Of a stretch of 64,000 nt of DNA, positions 25,832 to 37,084 are shown piece after piece (position 1 is the first letter of the stretch; each line of letters begins with the position of its first letter). The DNA comes from Microbulbifer sp. HZ11 (lineage in GTDB: Bacteria > Pseudomonadota > Gammaproteobacteria > Pseudomonadales > Cellvibrionaceae). The stretch is taken from assembly GCF_000708675.1 (NCBI RefSeq), contig NZ_JELR01000001.1:930001-994000 (forward strand), written 5' to 3'. Made by a program: the position numbers and the translations under genes. The notes beneath the pieces were generated by a model, which was given only the letters and a program-made list of their open reading frames with translations, ran no database searches and was not told the origin of the DNA.

Positions 25832-26401
25832 TCAGCGGCGTGAAAGTGTGGAGCCGCGGGCATCCAGGCCGGCCAGGATGGCCTTCATCTCATCCGCTTC
25901 TTCTTGAACCTTCCGGGCTTTCGCAGCCGCTATACGGGCTTTCTCCGCCTCAATACCCGCCTTGATGGCCCGCTCTTTGGCAGCGCTTCCGGTGCGGCCG
26001 GTGGCCAGTTTTTCCTTGACCGGTTTACTGGTCTTCGGCTTTGTTGGCGCTCCCGAAGCTGGCTTCACCCGAGTCACGCGTGTTTTTGCCTTCGGCGCCA
26101 GTGCGGACTTGGTGGTGCCGGGCTTTACCGTCTTGATACCCACCAGACTCTTGGCATTCAGCGCGTCCAGAGCCTCCTCGACCATCTCCTGCAACTCCAC
26201 ACGGTCTTCGGCTACGGCAAATAAATCCGCGGAGAACGCGCCTGCGCCAAATTTTTTCAGTTCATCATAAAACGGATGATCGATGCCCAGAGATACCGCG
26301 GCCTGAATCTGCTCAAAGCGGGCTTCCGGGGTCATGCCTTCCCGCGCGGTGCCCACCCATACTTGATCCGTATCCTCATTGGTCAGGGTAAATACGATCA
26401 T
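25832..26401 (-). CDS. GIY-YIG-like domain protein with basic Ala/Lys/Pro tail
   Basis: The first ~90 of 189 residues follow the GIY-YIG fold pattern: 'VFTLTNEDTDQVWVGTA' in place of the 'iYkiTN..ng..YvGqT' strands, 'RFEQIQAAV', 'HPFYDELKKFGAGAFSADLFAVAED' and 'ELQEMVEEALDALN'. The two motif tyrosines are replaced (by Phe and Trp), while the following Arg and a Glu remain, so nuclease activity is doubtful. Residues ~90-150 are a Lys/Pro/Ala/Thr-rich, histone-H1-like stretch and the end is a charged helix. The pattern match is by eye and needs a profile search. Confidence 0.6.
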   Translation of the reverse strand: MIVFTLTNEDTDQVWVGTAREGMTPEARFEQIQAAVSLGIDHPFYDELKKFGAGAFSADLFAVAEDRVELQEMVEEALDALNAKSLVGIKTVKPGTTKSALAPKAKTRVTRVKPASGAPTKPKTSKPVKEKLATGRTGSAAKERAIKAGIEAEKARIAAAKARKVQEEADEMKAILAGLDARGSTLSRR

Positions 26402-26572
26402 AGAAACTCAGTCAACCTCTTCATATCCAGACGGGCGGGTCAGAAGTGGATCACCTGCCAAACTGACCCGCGAAAAGGTCGCGCATTCTAATGATTAAAA
26501 AGTAAATGTGCAGACTTGACTTGCGGAATCTGCTCGATACATTTGCGCTGGAATATTTATCGCTGCGAAATC

Positions 26573-27418
26573 ATGAATCTCCCGTATTTTCTCGGCTGTC
26601 CCCAGTGGCAGCATCCGGTCTGGAATGCACGACTACCTCCGGGAGCCACGCCGCTCGAACGCTACAGTCAGGTGCTGAATTGTGTCGAGGGCAACACTAC
26701 CTTCTACGCCACCCCGAGTCAGGCGCAATGCGCTCAGTGGCGGAGCCAGGTTCCCGATGATTTTCGCTTTCTGCTCAAGTTTCCCCGCAGTATCAGCCAC
26801 GATCACCTTCTCGCCCCACCACAAAAATTGGTGACCGAATTTCTGGAGATCGTCTCTCCGCTGAATGACGTTCTGGGCCCGTTTCTGCTGCAGTTGCCGG
26901 CGACATTCGGCCCACAGCAGTTGAGCAATCTCTGGCGGTTTATGGATGATCTCCCGGATCCATTTTTCTGCACAGTGGAAGTCCGACACTCCGCATTCTT
27001 CCAAAAAGGTGACGCAGAGCGCGCCCTGAACCGGGGGTTGCGCGAGCGCAAGTGCGCACGTGTGTGCCTGGACAGCCGCGGCCTGTTTGCGGCAAAAGCG
27101 GAGAGCCCGTCAATCGTGGATGCGCAGCGCAAGAAACCGAATGTGCCAGTGCACCTGCTACCGGTTGATGCGCCGCCGGTGATTCGCTATATCGGCCACC
27201 CGGATCTGGAGAGCAATCGGGAATATCTGCCCCCCTGGGTTGAGCGAGTGGCGAACTGGATCGAACAGGGAACCCGACCGTACGTTTTCATCCATATGCC
27301 GGATAACGGAGATGCGCTGAACCTGGTCACCTTATGGACCGAACTGCTCCACGCCCGGCTGCCGCAGGCTCCTGTCATGCGCTTTAACCCAAAACAGCCC
27401 CAAATGGGGCTGTTCTAG
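26573..27418 (+). CDS. DUF72 family protein
   Basis: The 281-residue protein matches DUF72 (YecE-like TIM-barrel): 'YFLGCPQWQHPVWNARLPP', 'YSQVLNCVEGNTTFYATPS', 'DFRFLLKFPRSISHD', then 'GPFLLQLPATFGPQQL' and a C-terminal 'YVFIHMPDNGDAL'. The usual 'EvNsTFY' motif is here 'EGNTTFY'. The Met at 26573 starts the conserved region, though its ribosome site is weak. The last codons form a hairpin (27393-27414). Function of the family is not settled. Confidence 0.88.
   Translation: MNLPYFLGCPQWQHPVWNARLPPGATPLERYSQVLNCVEGNTTFYATPSQAQCAQWRSQVPDDFRFLLKFPRSISHDHLLAPPQKLVTEFLEIVSPLNDVLGPFLLQLPATFGPQQLSNLWRFMDDLPDPFFCTVEVRHSAFFQKGDAERALNRGLRERKCARVCLDSRGLFAAKAESPSIVDAQRKKPNVPVHLLPVDAPPVIRYIGHPDLESNREYLPPWVERVANWIEQGTRPYVFIHMPDNGDALNLVTLWTELLHARLPQAPVMRFNPKQPQMGLF
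27393..27414 (-). terminator. hairpin in the last codons of the DUF72 gene, candidate terminator for the MipA gene
   Basis: AACAGCCCC-AAAT-GGGGCTGTT is a perfect 9-bp stem ending two bases before the DUF72 stop codon. On the minus strand it is followed by TTTT, 45 bases after the end of the convergent MipA-type gene. Confidence 0.55.
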
Positions 27419-27458
27419 CGCGACCTGCGATGCAGTATCTCTGCAAGGAAAAAGGTTG

Positions 27459-28580
27459 TCAGAAGGTATAAGTGATCGCGGCAAACCCTTTGATGACATA
27501 GTCATCGCCCACAATCGGGCTATCCGAGATATCGTTCCCCAGATACTCGGCATTGATGTCCAGCACCAGACGCCAGTGCTCGGTAATTTCCAGCATCCCA
27601 CCAATGCCCGCCTCCACCGTTACGGTGCTGCCGACGTCGTACGCTGGGCGCCCAGGCAGCGCGCCCCAGGTCGGCACGCCAAAATCGTAGTTGGCGAGAT
27701 CACTGCTCAGCCAGTTAACACCGAGCGACGGCGCCCAGTTGATGTTGCCATTCTGAAACCCTCTCGATACCCGCAGCTCGGCGGTGCCGCCACCAAATCG
27801 ATCGAGTACGTCGTGCTGATAGCGAAAATCCACATCGATACGGTTAGGACCGTCGTACACCAGCCCGACACCCGCCATCAGAGTGCTGTCCCGGTCACCC
27901 AGCCCTGTCAATACGGGGCTGTCGTCCTCTTCATAGGCACCAACCCGGTAGGTGGCATTCACTGCAAACCGGAAAGTATCGCTGCCCCACAAACCATAGC
28001 GCAGGCTTGGCCCTACCCATTGCAGGCGCTCGCCAAAATAGGTGATGGCCGGGATTACCTGAATGACGGTGGCATCCGAACCGACATAGGGGCTGCTGCG
28101 TCCGATGACGCCGAGCCCAACACCCCACTGGCCAAATTCGCCCAGCACTTCATACAATTCGATGTCGACCGGTTTGGTTTCGCCTTCTGCCAGTGAAAAG
28201 CTCGCACGCTGAAAGCTGGGAGGCCCCTTCGGCCGGTAGCCGTTTGAAAGGCCGATCGGCTCCTTTGGAATTCCGATAAACGTGCGATCCAGGGCGCCAT
28301 TGTTGTTGGAATCCGCGTAGACAAGCAGGGCTACTGCGCCGGGGCGCACACCTTCAATACGGTATATACCTTCGCGATTGACCGACAATGGAATTTCCCG
28401 GGATGGACTGCGGAAATCCCCAAAGGCGTCCGGGTTGTCATACACCTGAAACATCAGGCTTCCCTCTGCAGGTGCATTGATCACCCGCACCTCAAGTGCC
28501 GCCGCCAGAAGCAGACCTGGACTCAACAGGGCGCAAAAAAATACGGTAATCGCGGGCAGTATTCGACCAGGTGCTGACAT
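27459..28580 (-). CDS. DUF2141-MipA/OmpV fusion outer-membrane protein
   Basis: The 373-residue protein has a signal peptide (cut near residue 27, 'LLLAAALEV'), a DUF2141 beta-domain at about residues 28-145 ('GSLMFQVYDNPDAFGDF', 'ALLVYADSNNNGALDRTFIGIPKEPIGLS') and a MipA/OmpV beta-barrel from about 145 to the terminal Phe ('GVGLGVIGRSSPYVGSD', ending 'GFAAITYTF'). The terminal Phe and alternating hydrophobic strands fit insertion in the outer membrane. MipA-type proteins are scaffolds or porin-like barrels; the role of the periplasmic DUF2141 part is unknown. It is downstream of katG on the same strand but with a terminator hairpin on the other side of a gap. Confidence 0.82.
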   Translation of the reverse strand: MSAPGRILPAITVFFCALLSPGLLLAAALEVRVINAPAEGSLMFQVYDNPDAFGDFRSPSREIPLSVNREGIYRIEGVRPGAVALLVYADSNNNGALDRTFIGIPKEPIGLSNGYRPKGPPSFQRASFSLAEGETKPVDIELYEVLGEFGQWGVGLGVIGRSSPYVGSDATVIQVIPAITYFGERLQWVGPSLRYGLWGSDTFRFAVNATYRVGAYEEDDSPVLTGLGDRDSTLMAGVGLVYDGPNRIDVDFRYQHDVLDRFGGGTAELRVSRGFQNGNINWAPSLGVNWLSSDLANYDFGVPTWGALPGRPAYDVGSTVTVEAGIGGMLEITEHWRLVLDINAEYLGNDISDSPIVGDDYVIKGFAAITYTF

Positions 28581-28676
28581 GAGAGTTATTTCCGCGGGAA
28601 TTTGTCTGGAGGTTTTTCCGTATGTTACGCAGTTTCAGTTTAGTGGATCACCCCCATTGCGATTAATGCACCACAA

Positions 28677-28706
28677 ATAAAAATGGGCGCCCCCAGGGCA
28701 CCCATT
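28677..28706 (-). terminator. intrinsic terminator of katG
   Basis: An 11-bp stem with one mismatch (AATGGGCGCCC 28682-28692 and GGGCACCCATT 28696-28706) is followed on the minus strand by a run of five Ts. Confidence 0.7.
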
Positions 28707-28728
28707 CGGTGGCGAATGCATCCGTGCA

Positions 28729-31229
<2,501 letters not shown>

Positions 31230-32381
31230 ATGCGGTTAACCCGATTCCTGCCAATTCCATTGCTGCTTGCCCTGTCTTCGGTGTATTCACAACCGTCAGA
31301 AGACCGGGGCGCAAAGGCATCCGGCGCCGCGCCGATTGCGGTTGAGGCGGTGGTCGCACGCGCGCAGCCACTGATTGAGGAAGTTCCTGTCACTGGCACC
31401 ATCAACCCGTTGCGCCAGGCCCTGCTGTCGGCGGAAGTCGCGGGCATGATTCAGGACATCCACGCGGATATCGGCGACCGGGTAAAAACAGGAGCGCTAC
31501 TACTCACGCTCGACCCGGAGCTCAGCAGTATCCAGCGTGATGCCGCCCTGGCAGAAGTGGCACGGGTGCGGGAGACACTGGCGGACAGCCGCCGGCGTCT
31601 GGCGGAGCTGCAGCGCCTGGTGGGCGACAATCATGTGGCAGAAACCGAAGTGGAAAGCCTCGGCTCGGAGGTGCGCGAGCGCAGCGCGCAATTGCAGGCG
31701 GCTCAGGTTGAAACCGAACGTCTGAGCGCCCTGCTCCGCAGGCACCGGGTTGCAGCACCCTTTTCGGGAACGGTCAGCCTGCGCGAGGTGGATGTGGGCG
31801 AATGGGTGGAACCGGGCACCGCGCTGTTCGAACTGGTGGATACCGATACCTTGCGTGCAGACTTCCAGGTGCCCCAGCGCTACTTTTCCCGCGTCCAGCC
31901 CGACACGGGTTTGCGCGTCACCCTCGACAGTGGCGAGACCTTAACCGCGAGAGTGGAGCACCGTATTCCGGTGAGCCGGAGTGGCGGCCGCACCTTCCTG
32001 CTGCGCACCATTATTGACGACAAACGCCGGGGCGATACGGGAGAAGCTCACGCGGTGATCCCCGGTATGTCCGCTTCCGCGGTACTGCAATTGACCAGCG
32101 ATCGCCAGGGAATTGCGGTACCGCGAGATGCAGTGCTGCGTTACCCCGACGGACGCATTACCGTGTGGGTCGCTGCCCCCGGTAGCCGTTGGGGCGGTAC
32201 CGTTTCGGTAAATGAACAGCCGGTAACCACCGGTCTCAGCTTTAACGGCATGATCGAAATCAAATCCGGCCTCACGGCGGGGCAACAGGTCGTCGTGCGC
32301 GGTAACGAGAGCCTGCAGCCGGACCAGAAGGTGGTGCTCAAACAGGCACTGAAAACCGACACTGGGGCGAGCAGCCGCTGA
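31230..32381 (+). CDS. RND efflux periplasmic adaptor (membrane fusion protein)
   Basis: The adaptor links an inner-membrane RND pump to an outer-membrane channel. The 383-residue protein has a signal peptide (MRLTRFLPIPLLLALSSVYS), a split biotinyl-lipoyl domain ('SAEVAGMIQDIHADIGDRVKTGALLLTLD' and 'RVAAPFSGTVSLREVDVGEWV'), a helical hairpin rich in Arg/Glu between them (~residues 100-165), and the beta-barrel and proximal domains after it. Its TGA overlaps the ATG of the pump gene by one base (TGATG), so the two are coupled. Confidence 0.92.
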   Translation: MRLTRFLPIPLLLALSSVYSQPSEDRGAKASGAAPIAVEAVVARAQPLIEEVPVTGTINPLRQALLSAEVAGMIQDIHADIGDRVKTGALLLTLDPELSSIQRDAALAEVARVRETLADSRRRLAELQRLVGDNHVAETEVESLGSEVRERSAQLQAAQVETERLSALLRRHRVAAPFSGTVSLREVDVGEWVEPGTALFELVDTDTLRADFQVPQRYFSRVQPDTGLRVTLDSGETLTARVEHRIPVSRSGGRTFLLRTIIDDKRRGDTGEAHAVIPGMSASAVLQLTSDRQGIAVPRDAVLRYPDGRITVWVAAPGSRWGGTVSVNEQPVTTGLSFNGMIEIKSGLTAGQQVVVRGNESLQPDQKVVLKQALKTDTGASSR

Positions 32382-35300
32382 TGTTCGAGCAGATCATCAA
32401 AAACGGCATTCTGGTCACGGTGACGGTACTGATCATCGCGATACTCGGGTTGGTGGCCGCCTTCCGTATTCCCGTGCAGATGATTCCGGACCTTGAGGTA
32501 CGCACCATCTCCATCCGCACCAGCTGGCCCGGCGCCACGCCGCAGGATATCGAAAAGGAAATCCTGATCGAGCAGGAGGAATACCTGCGCAACATCCCTT
32601 ATCTCCAGGAACTGCAGTCCACCGCCGACCTGGGTTCCGCCGAGATTGAGCTCGAATTTCCTTTTGGTGTGGATATTCTGGAAACCCAGATACGCGTCAA
32701 CAACGCCCTCACCCAGGTACCCTCCTACCCGGAAAATGTGGACGAGCCGCGGGTGTACGCCACCTCCTTTTCGTCGAATGCGTTTATGTACTTTCGCGTC
32801 TCCCCCCTGCCCGGCAACCCGCGCGGACTGGACATGGATATGTTGCGGGATTACGTGGAGGACAATGTGCGCCCGCGTATGTCGGGGGTTCCCGGCGTGG
32901 CACAGGTGGACGTGGGCGGTGGCGCCGAGCGACAGATCCAGATCCGCCTGAAGCCGGAGCGGCTGGCAGAGCGCAATCTGACCCTCTCCGAAGTGCGCGC
33001 GGTAATCAATGCGCGCAACAGCGATATCTCCGGGGGAGAAGTGGAAAGCGGCAAGCGCCGCTATCTGTTGCGCACTCTGGGAAGATTTAAAGATCTGGAG
33101 GAGCTGCGCGCACTGATCCTGCGACGGGATGGCGACAGTATCGTGTACCTGGGGGATGTCGCCGAGATCAGACTGGACCACTTCAAGATCCGCAGCAGCT
33201 CCTTCGTCAACGGTCAGTCGGTGATCTTCCTGTCGGTGCGCCGCGAGAGCGGTTCCAATGTGATCAATATCAAACGCGCCATGCTCAGGGAAGTCGCGCA
33301 GATTAACCGGGAATTACTCGAACCGCAGGGCATGCACCTGTCCCTCACTGCCGATGACGTGGGATACGTGGAATCTTCCGTATTCAATGTGTGGAAAAAC
33401 CTCGCCATCGGCGCGCTACTCGCCACCGCCATCATGTACGCTTTCCTGCGCTCTTTCCGCGCCACGGCGCTGGGCGTGGTCGGGATTCCCATCTGTACCA
33501 TTGCCGCGTTTATCGGCCTGTTGATCGCCGGGCGCACCATCAATGTCATCTCTCTGGCGGGTGTGGCCTTTTCCATCGGCATGACTCTGGACAACAGTAT
33601 CGTGGTACTGGAAAGCATCGAGCTCGAGCGTCGCCGCGGACTGGACCGGCTACAGGCGGCAATCAGCGGGGTCCGCAAGGTGTGGCCGGCGGTGCTGGCG
33701 TCGACGCTTACTACGGTCATGGTATTTCTGCCGGTGGTGTTTATCGCGGAGGAAGCCGGGCAACTGTATTCCGACATTGCCATCGCCATTTCCGCTTCCA
33801 TTCTCGTATCCATGCTGGTGGCCATTACCGTCATCCCCACCGCCAGTGCGCGGCTGAAATTCGATGGCACCACGGCAAACAACCTGGAAAACAGCCGGCT
33901 TAGGCGCAGCGTAATTGAACGGATTCACTGGCTGCTCGCCGCGCCCTCCAGGCGCCTCTACTGCATCGGCGGTACTGTCGCTGCGAGCCTCGCCATCATC
34001 CTGCTGCTCACCCCGCCAGCGGAATACCTCCCCGAGGGCGAGGAGGCAAAAACCTTTGCCAGTATGAATGCACCGCCGGGCTACAACCTCGCCACCATGC
34101 AAGAAATTGCGCTGGAGCTGCAGGAATTCTTTTTGCCCTATCTGGAACCGGCACCGGAGGCATTTGATCGCGGGGACACCAAAGTGCCACCGATGAAGTT
34201 CTTTATCATCAGCGTGTCCCCGCAAAGCCTGCGCATTATTGCGGAGACCAAGGACCCGAGACATATTGATGAACTGATGGCTGTGATTGTCGAGCAGTAC
34301 GAGCAATATCCCGGTATGCGCGCCTTCGCGACCCGGGGCTCCATCATCAGCAGCAACGACGGCGGTACCCGCAGTGTGAACCTGGATATTTCCGGTTCCA
34401 ATCTCGCGGACCTGTATCAGGTTGCTCGCACGGCCTACAGCCGCGCACAACAGATCTTTGACAATCCCAATATTCAGACCCGCCCCGCCAGCCTGTCACT
34501 GGCGCAGCCACTGCTGGAAGTGAAACCCAGGTGGGCCCGTGCCGCAGAAGTGGGCATGAGCGCGGAAGACATCGGCTTTGCCGTGGCCGCACTGACCGAC
34601 GGCGCCTTCGTCAACGAGTTTTTCATGAACGACGACAAGGTGGATATCTACCTGTACAACCAGCAGGGACCGGAAGCTACCGTAGAAACACTGGAACAGA
34701 TCTTCGTGTACACCCCTGGTGGCACAGTATTGCCACTATCAGAACTCGCTGAGATCCAGGAGACCGTCGACACCGCCACCGTACGCAGAATCGACGGCCG
34801 CCGCACCGTCAGCCTGAATATCATTCCGCCGCGCTCGGTCGCGCTGGAAACCGGTGTGGAAGCGGTGCGCTCGGAGCTGGTGCAATATCTGCGCGACAAT
34901 GGCCAGGTTCCGCTGGGAGTTTCCCTGAATATTTCTGGCGCTGCAGACCAGCTGGACGCCACCCGCGCCTCCCTCGGCAGCAACTATGCGGTGGCGCTCG
35001 CCATTATCTACCTGTTGATGGTGGCGATCTTTTCCCACTGGGGATACCCGCTGCTGATCATGACCACAATCCCGCTGGGTATTGCCGGTGGTATTGCCGG
35101 GCTCGCCTTACTTAATCTCGTCGGCGCGATACTGCGCGGCATGGGTTTTGAAGGGGTACACCAACCGTTCGACATGATCTCCATGCTCGGCTTTCTGATC
35201 CTGATGGGCACGGTGGTCAATAACCCTATCCTGATCGTGCACCGGGCCATCGCCAACGTGAAGGAAGATGGCATGAACGCCGTTGAAGCGGTGCAGGAGG

Positions 35301-35533
35301 CGGTGGACTCCCGGCTGCGCCCCATCGCCATATCCACACTCACCACCATTTTTGGTCTGGCGCCACTGGTGTTCCTGCCCGGCGCCGGTACCGAGCTCTA
35401 TCGTGGAGTGGGCGTGATTGTGATGGCGGGCATTATTGGCGCGACCCTGGTAACCCTGACCATGCTCCCGTCGCTGACCGCCTTTGTGCTGGAGTGGCAC
35501 CAGCGCCATGCAGAGGCACCGGGCAAGGTGTAG
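32381..35533 (+). CDS. RND-family efflux pump, inner-membrane subunit
   Basis: The 1050-residue protein has the AcrB-like layout: TM1 at residues ~10-27, a large periplasmic loop, TM2-6 around 330-480, a second loop, and TM8-12 around 865-1040. The proton-relay Asp pair of TM4 reads 'GMTLDNSIVVLE' (Asp-Asn) and the Lys position in the later helix reads 'MGTVVNNPILIV' (Asn), which is seen in one branch of the RND family but not in AcrB itself. Substrate is unknown. No outer-membrane TolC-like gene is adjacent; the next gene is ExoD-like. Confidence 0.92.
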   Translation: MFEQIIKNGILVTVTVLIIAILGLVAAFRIPVQMIPDLEVRTISIRTSWPGATPQDIEKEILIEQEEYLRNIPYLQELQSTADLGSAEIELEFPFGVDILETQIRVNNALTQVPSYPENVDEPRVYATSFSSNAFMYFRVSPLPGNPRGLDMDMLRDYVEDNVRPRMSGVPGVAQVDVGGGAERQIQIRLKPERLAERNLTLSEVRAVINARNSDISGGEVESGKRRYLLRTLGRFKDLEELRALILRRDGDSIVYLGDVAEIRLDHFKIRSSSFVNGQSVIFLSVRRESGSNVINIKRAMLREVAQINRELLEPQGMHLSLTADDVGYVESSVFNVWKNLAIGALLATAIMYAFLRSFRATALGVVGIPICTIAAFIGLLIAGRTINVISLAGVAFSIGMTLDNSIVVLESIELERRRGLDRLQAAISGVRKVWPAVLASTLTTVMVFLPVVFIAEEAGQLYSDIAIAISASILVSMLVAITVIPTASARLKFDGTTANNLENSRLRRSVIERIHWLLAAPSRRLYCIGGTVAASLAIILLLTPPAEYLPEGEEAKTFASMNAPPGYNLATMQEIALELQEFFLPYLEPAPEAFDRGDTKVPPMKFFIISVSPQSLRIIAETKDPRHIDELMAVIVEQYEQYPGMRAFATRGSIISSNDGGTRSVNLDISGSNLADLYQVARTAYSRAQQIFDNPNIQTRPASLSLAQPLLEVKPRWARAAEVGMSAEDIGFAVAALTDGAFVNEFFMNDDKVDIYLYNQQGPEATVETLEQIFVYTPGGTVLPLSELAEIQETVDTATVRRIDGRRTVSLNIIPPRSVALETGVEAVRSELVQYLRDNGQVPLGVSLNISGAADQLDATRASLGSNYAVALAIIYLLMVAIFSHWGYPLLIMTTIPLGIAGGIAGLALLNLVGAILRGMGFEGVHQPFDMISMLGFLILMGTVVNNPILIVHRAIANVKEDGMNAVEAVQEAVDSRLRPIAISTLTTIFGLAPLVFLPGAGTELYRGVGVIVMAGIIGATLVTLTMLPSLTAFVLEWHQRHAEAPGKV

Positions 35534-35542
35534 CCTTGAACC

Positions 35543-36127
35543 ATGTCAGAGCGTATTCAGAACCTCAGCCAGCTGGTCCAGCAGTTGGAAGCCATGGCCG
35601 AGTCCAGTGACCACATCACCCTGGACAAGGTGCTCGACGCCATGGGGGATCGCTCCTTTGCGCCGGTAATTCTGCTCGCCGGACTGATTCTCTTTTCCCC
35701 ACTGTCGGGAATTCCCGGTATGCCCACGCTAATGGGCATCCTGCTGTTACTGATCAGTACGCAGATGCTGATGCTGCGCCATCACCTGTGGCTGCCACAG
35801 TGGCTGCTCACCCGGACCATTCCAAAATCCCCGCTGATGCACGGGCTGAGCTGGATCGAAAAGCCCGCAGCACACCTCGACCGCTGGCTGCGCCCGCGTC
35901 TGGGGATCATGGTGTACCGCGCCGGCAGCCTCGCTACCGCCGGTATCTGCAGTGTCATCGCCCTGCTGCTGCCACTGATGGAAATCATTCCCTTCTCCGC
36001 CTCCCTGGCGGGACTTGCACTGATCGCGTTTGGACTGGCACTGGTGGCCCGCGACGGCGCTCTGGAGCTGCTGGCATTTGCACTGACCGGCACCGCGCTG
36101 GCATTGATCCCCTATTACTTCTTTTAA
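35543..36127 (+). CDS. ExoD-family membrane protein
   Basis: The 194-residue protein matches the ExoD family (exopolysaccharide synthesis, ExoD): 'LDKVLDAMGDRSFAPVILLAGLILFSPLSGIPGMPT' is the signature, followed by several hydrophobic segments ('LMGILLLLISTQML', 'TAGICSVIALLLPLMEIIPF', 'LALIAFGLALVARDG'). In rhizobia ExoD affects exopolysaccharide and alkali tolerance, but its chemistry is unknown. It starts 10 bases after the RND pump gene and is likely the third gene of that operon. Confidence 0.85.
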   Translation: MSERIQNLSQLVQQLEAMAESSDHITLDKVLDAMGDRSFAPVILLAGLILFSPLSGIPGMPTLMGILLLLISTQMLMLRHHLWLPQWLLTRTIPKSPLMHGLSWIEKPAAHLDRWLRPRLGIMVYRAGSLATAGICSVIALLLPLMEIIPFSASLAGLALIAFGLALVARDGALELLAFALTGTALALIPYYFF

Positions 36128-36155
36128 GACAAAACCTATCAAATGGAAAAATGAT

Positions 36156-36192
36156 ATAGGCCAGGACAATCAAAACCATAGAAATCAATAAT
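36156..36192 (+). promoter_or_regulatory. OxyR-type binding site upstream of ahpC
   Basis: ATAG-N7-CAAT-N7-ATAG-N7-TAAT at 36156-36192 reproduces the four-half-site layout of OxyR sites (ATAG-N7-CTAT-N7-ATAG-N7-CTAT), with both ATAG elements exactly 22 bases apart. A -10-like TAATAG (36213-36218) lies at a distance that would place the site next to the -35 region. Confidence 0.7.
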
Positions 36193-36301
36193 TTTTATAA
36201 GAAACCAACAGCTAATAGTATTTCCCCCGTACCCAATAACCTGTTTTCAAAAACGGCCCACAACGACGGGCAAAAATTCTCTCAGGAGATTAGGAAATAC
36301 C

Positions 36302-36868
36302 ATGGCTAACTACATCAACAGCGAAATCAAACCGTTCAACGCCAAGGCATACCAGTCTGGTGACTTCTTCGATGTGTCTGACGCGGACCTGAAAGGCAAG
36401 TGGTCTGTGGTCTTCTTCTACCCGGCGGACTTCACCTTCGTATGCCCCACCGAGCTGGGCGACCTGGCGGACAACTACGCCGAATTCCAGAAACTGGGCG
36501 TTGAGATCTACTCCGTCTCCACCGACACCCACTTCACCCACAAGGCGTGGCACGACACTTCCGACACCATCGGCAAGATCCAATTCCCGATGATCGGCGA
36601 CCCCACCGGCAAAATCACCCGCAACTTCGGTGTGATGATCGAGGAAGAAGGCATCGCAGACCGCGGCACTTTCGTGATCGACCCGGAAGGCAAGATCCAG
36701 ATCGTTGAGATCAATGCCGGCGGTATCGGCCGCGATGCCCAGGACCTGCTGCGCAAGATCAAAGCCGCCCAGTACGTTGCCGCCCACCCGGGTGAAGTTT
36801 GCCCGGCCAAGTGGAAAGAAGGTGAAGAAACCCTCGCGCCTTCTCTGGATCTCGTAGGCAAGATCTAA
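36302..36868 (+). CDS. ahpC: alkyl hydroperoxide reductase subunit C (peroxiredoxin)
   Basis: AhpC reduces hydrogen peroxide and organic hydroperoxides with electrons from AhpF. The 188-residue typical 2-Cys peroxiredoxin shows the peroxidatic Cys in '[14 protein letters not shown]' (near residue 47) and the resolving Cys in '[11 protein letters not shown]' (near residue 166). The start ATG has AGGA seven bases upstream. A long hairpin repeat (36937-37030) separates it from ahpF, and an OxyR-type site lies upstream. Confidence 0.97.
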   Translation: MANYINSEIKPFNAKAYQSGDFFDVSDADLKGKWSVVFFYPADFTFVCPTELGDLADNYAEFQKLGVEIYSVSTDTHFTHKAWHDTSDTIGKIQFPMIGDPTGKITRNFGVMIEEEGIADRGTFVIDPEGKIQIVEINAGGIGRDAQDLLRKIKAAQYVAAHPGEVCPAKWKEGEETLAPSLDLVGKI

Positions 36869-36936
36869 CGAATAGCTGCGGGCTCCGGCCCGCAAAAAAT
36901 CTGAGCTCGGAATAGAGTTCAGTGGCGCCGCCGCTA

Positions 36937-37030
36937 CCGGGTGCTCTCTTGTGAGACACGCCGTGAACCCATCCCTGGGGGCTCTTCCGCGAGGTCCCTC
37001 TCGCGGAAGGTCTCACAAGAGAGCACCCGG
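36937..37030. repeat. long hairpin repeat, copy 1, between ahpC and ahpF
   Basis: A perfect 21-bp outer stem (36937-36957 / 37010-37030) encloses an inner 10-bp stem (36984-36993 / 37000-37009). The 5' loop arm carries the conserved GAGACACGCCGT and ACCCATCC-N2-GGGGGCTCTT segments also found in copy 2 at 39596-39729, although the outer stems differ in sequence. A further GGCGCCG/CGGCGCC pair (36924-36930 / 37034-37040) extends it. Confidence 0.85.
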
Positions 37031-37084
37031 CATCGGCGCCTTCACAGCAACTTCTGATAAATACCCGAATTTCAGGACACACCG

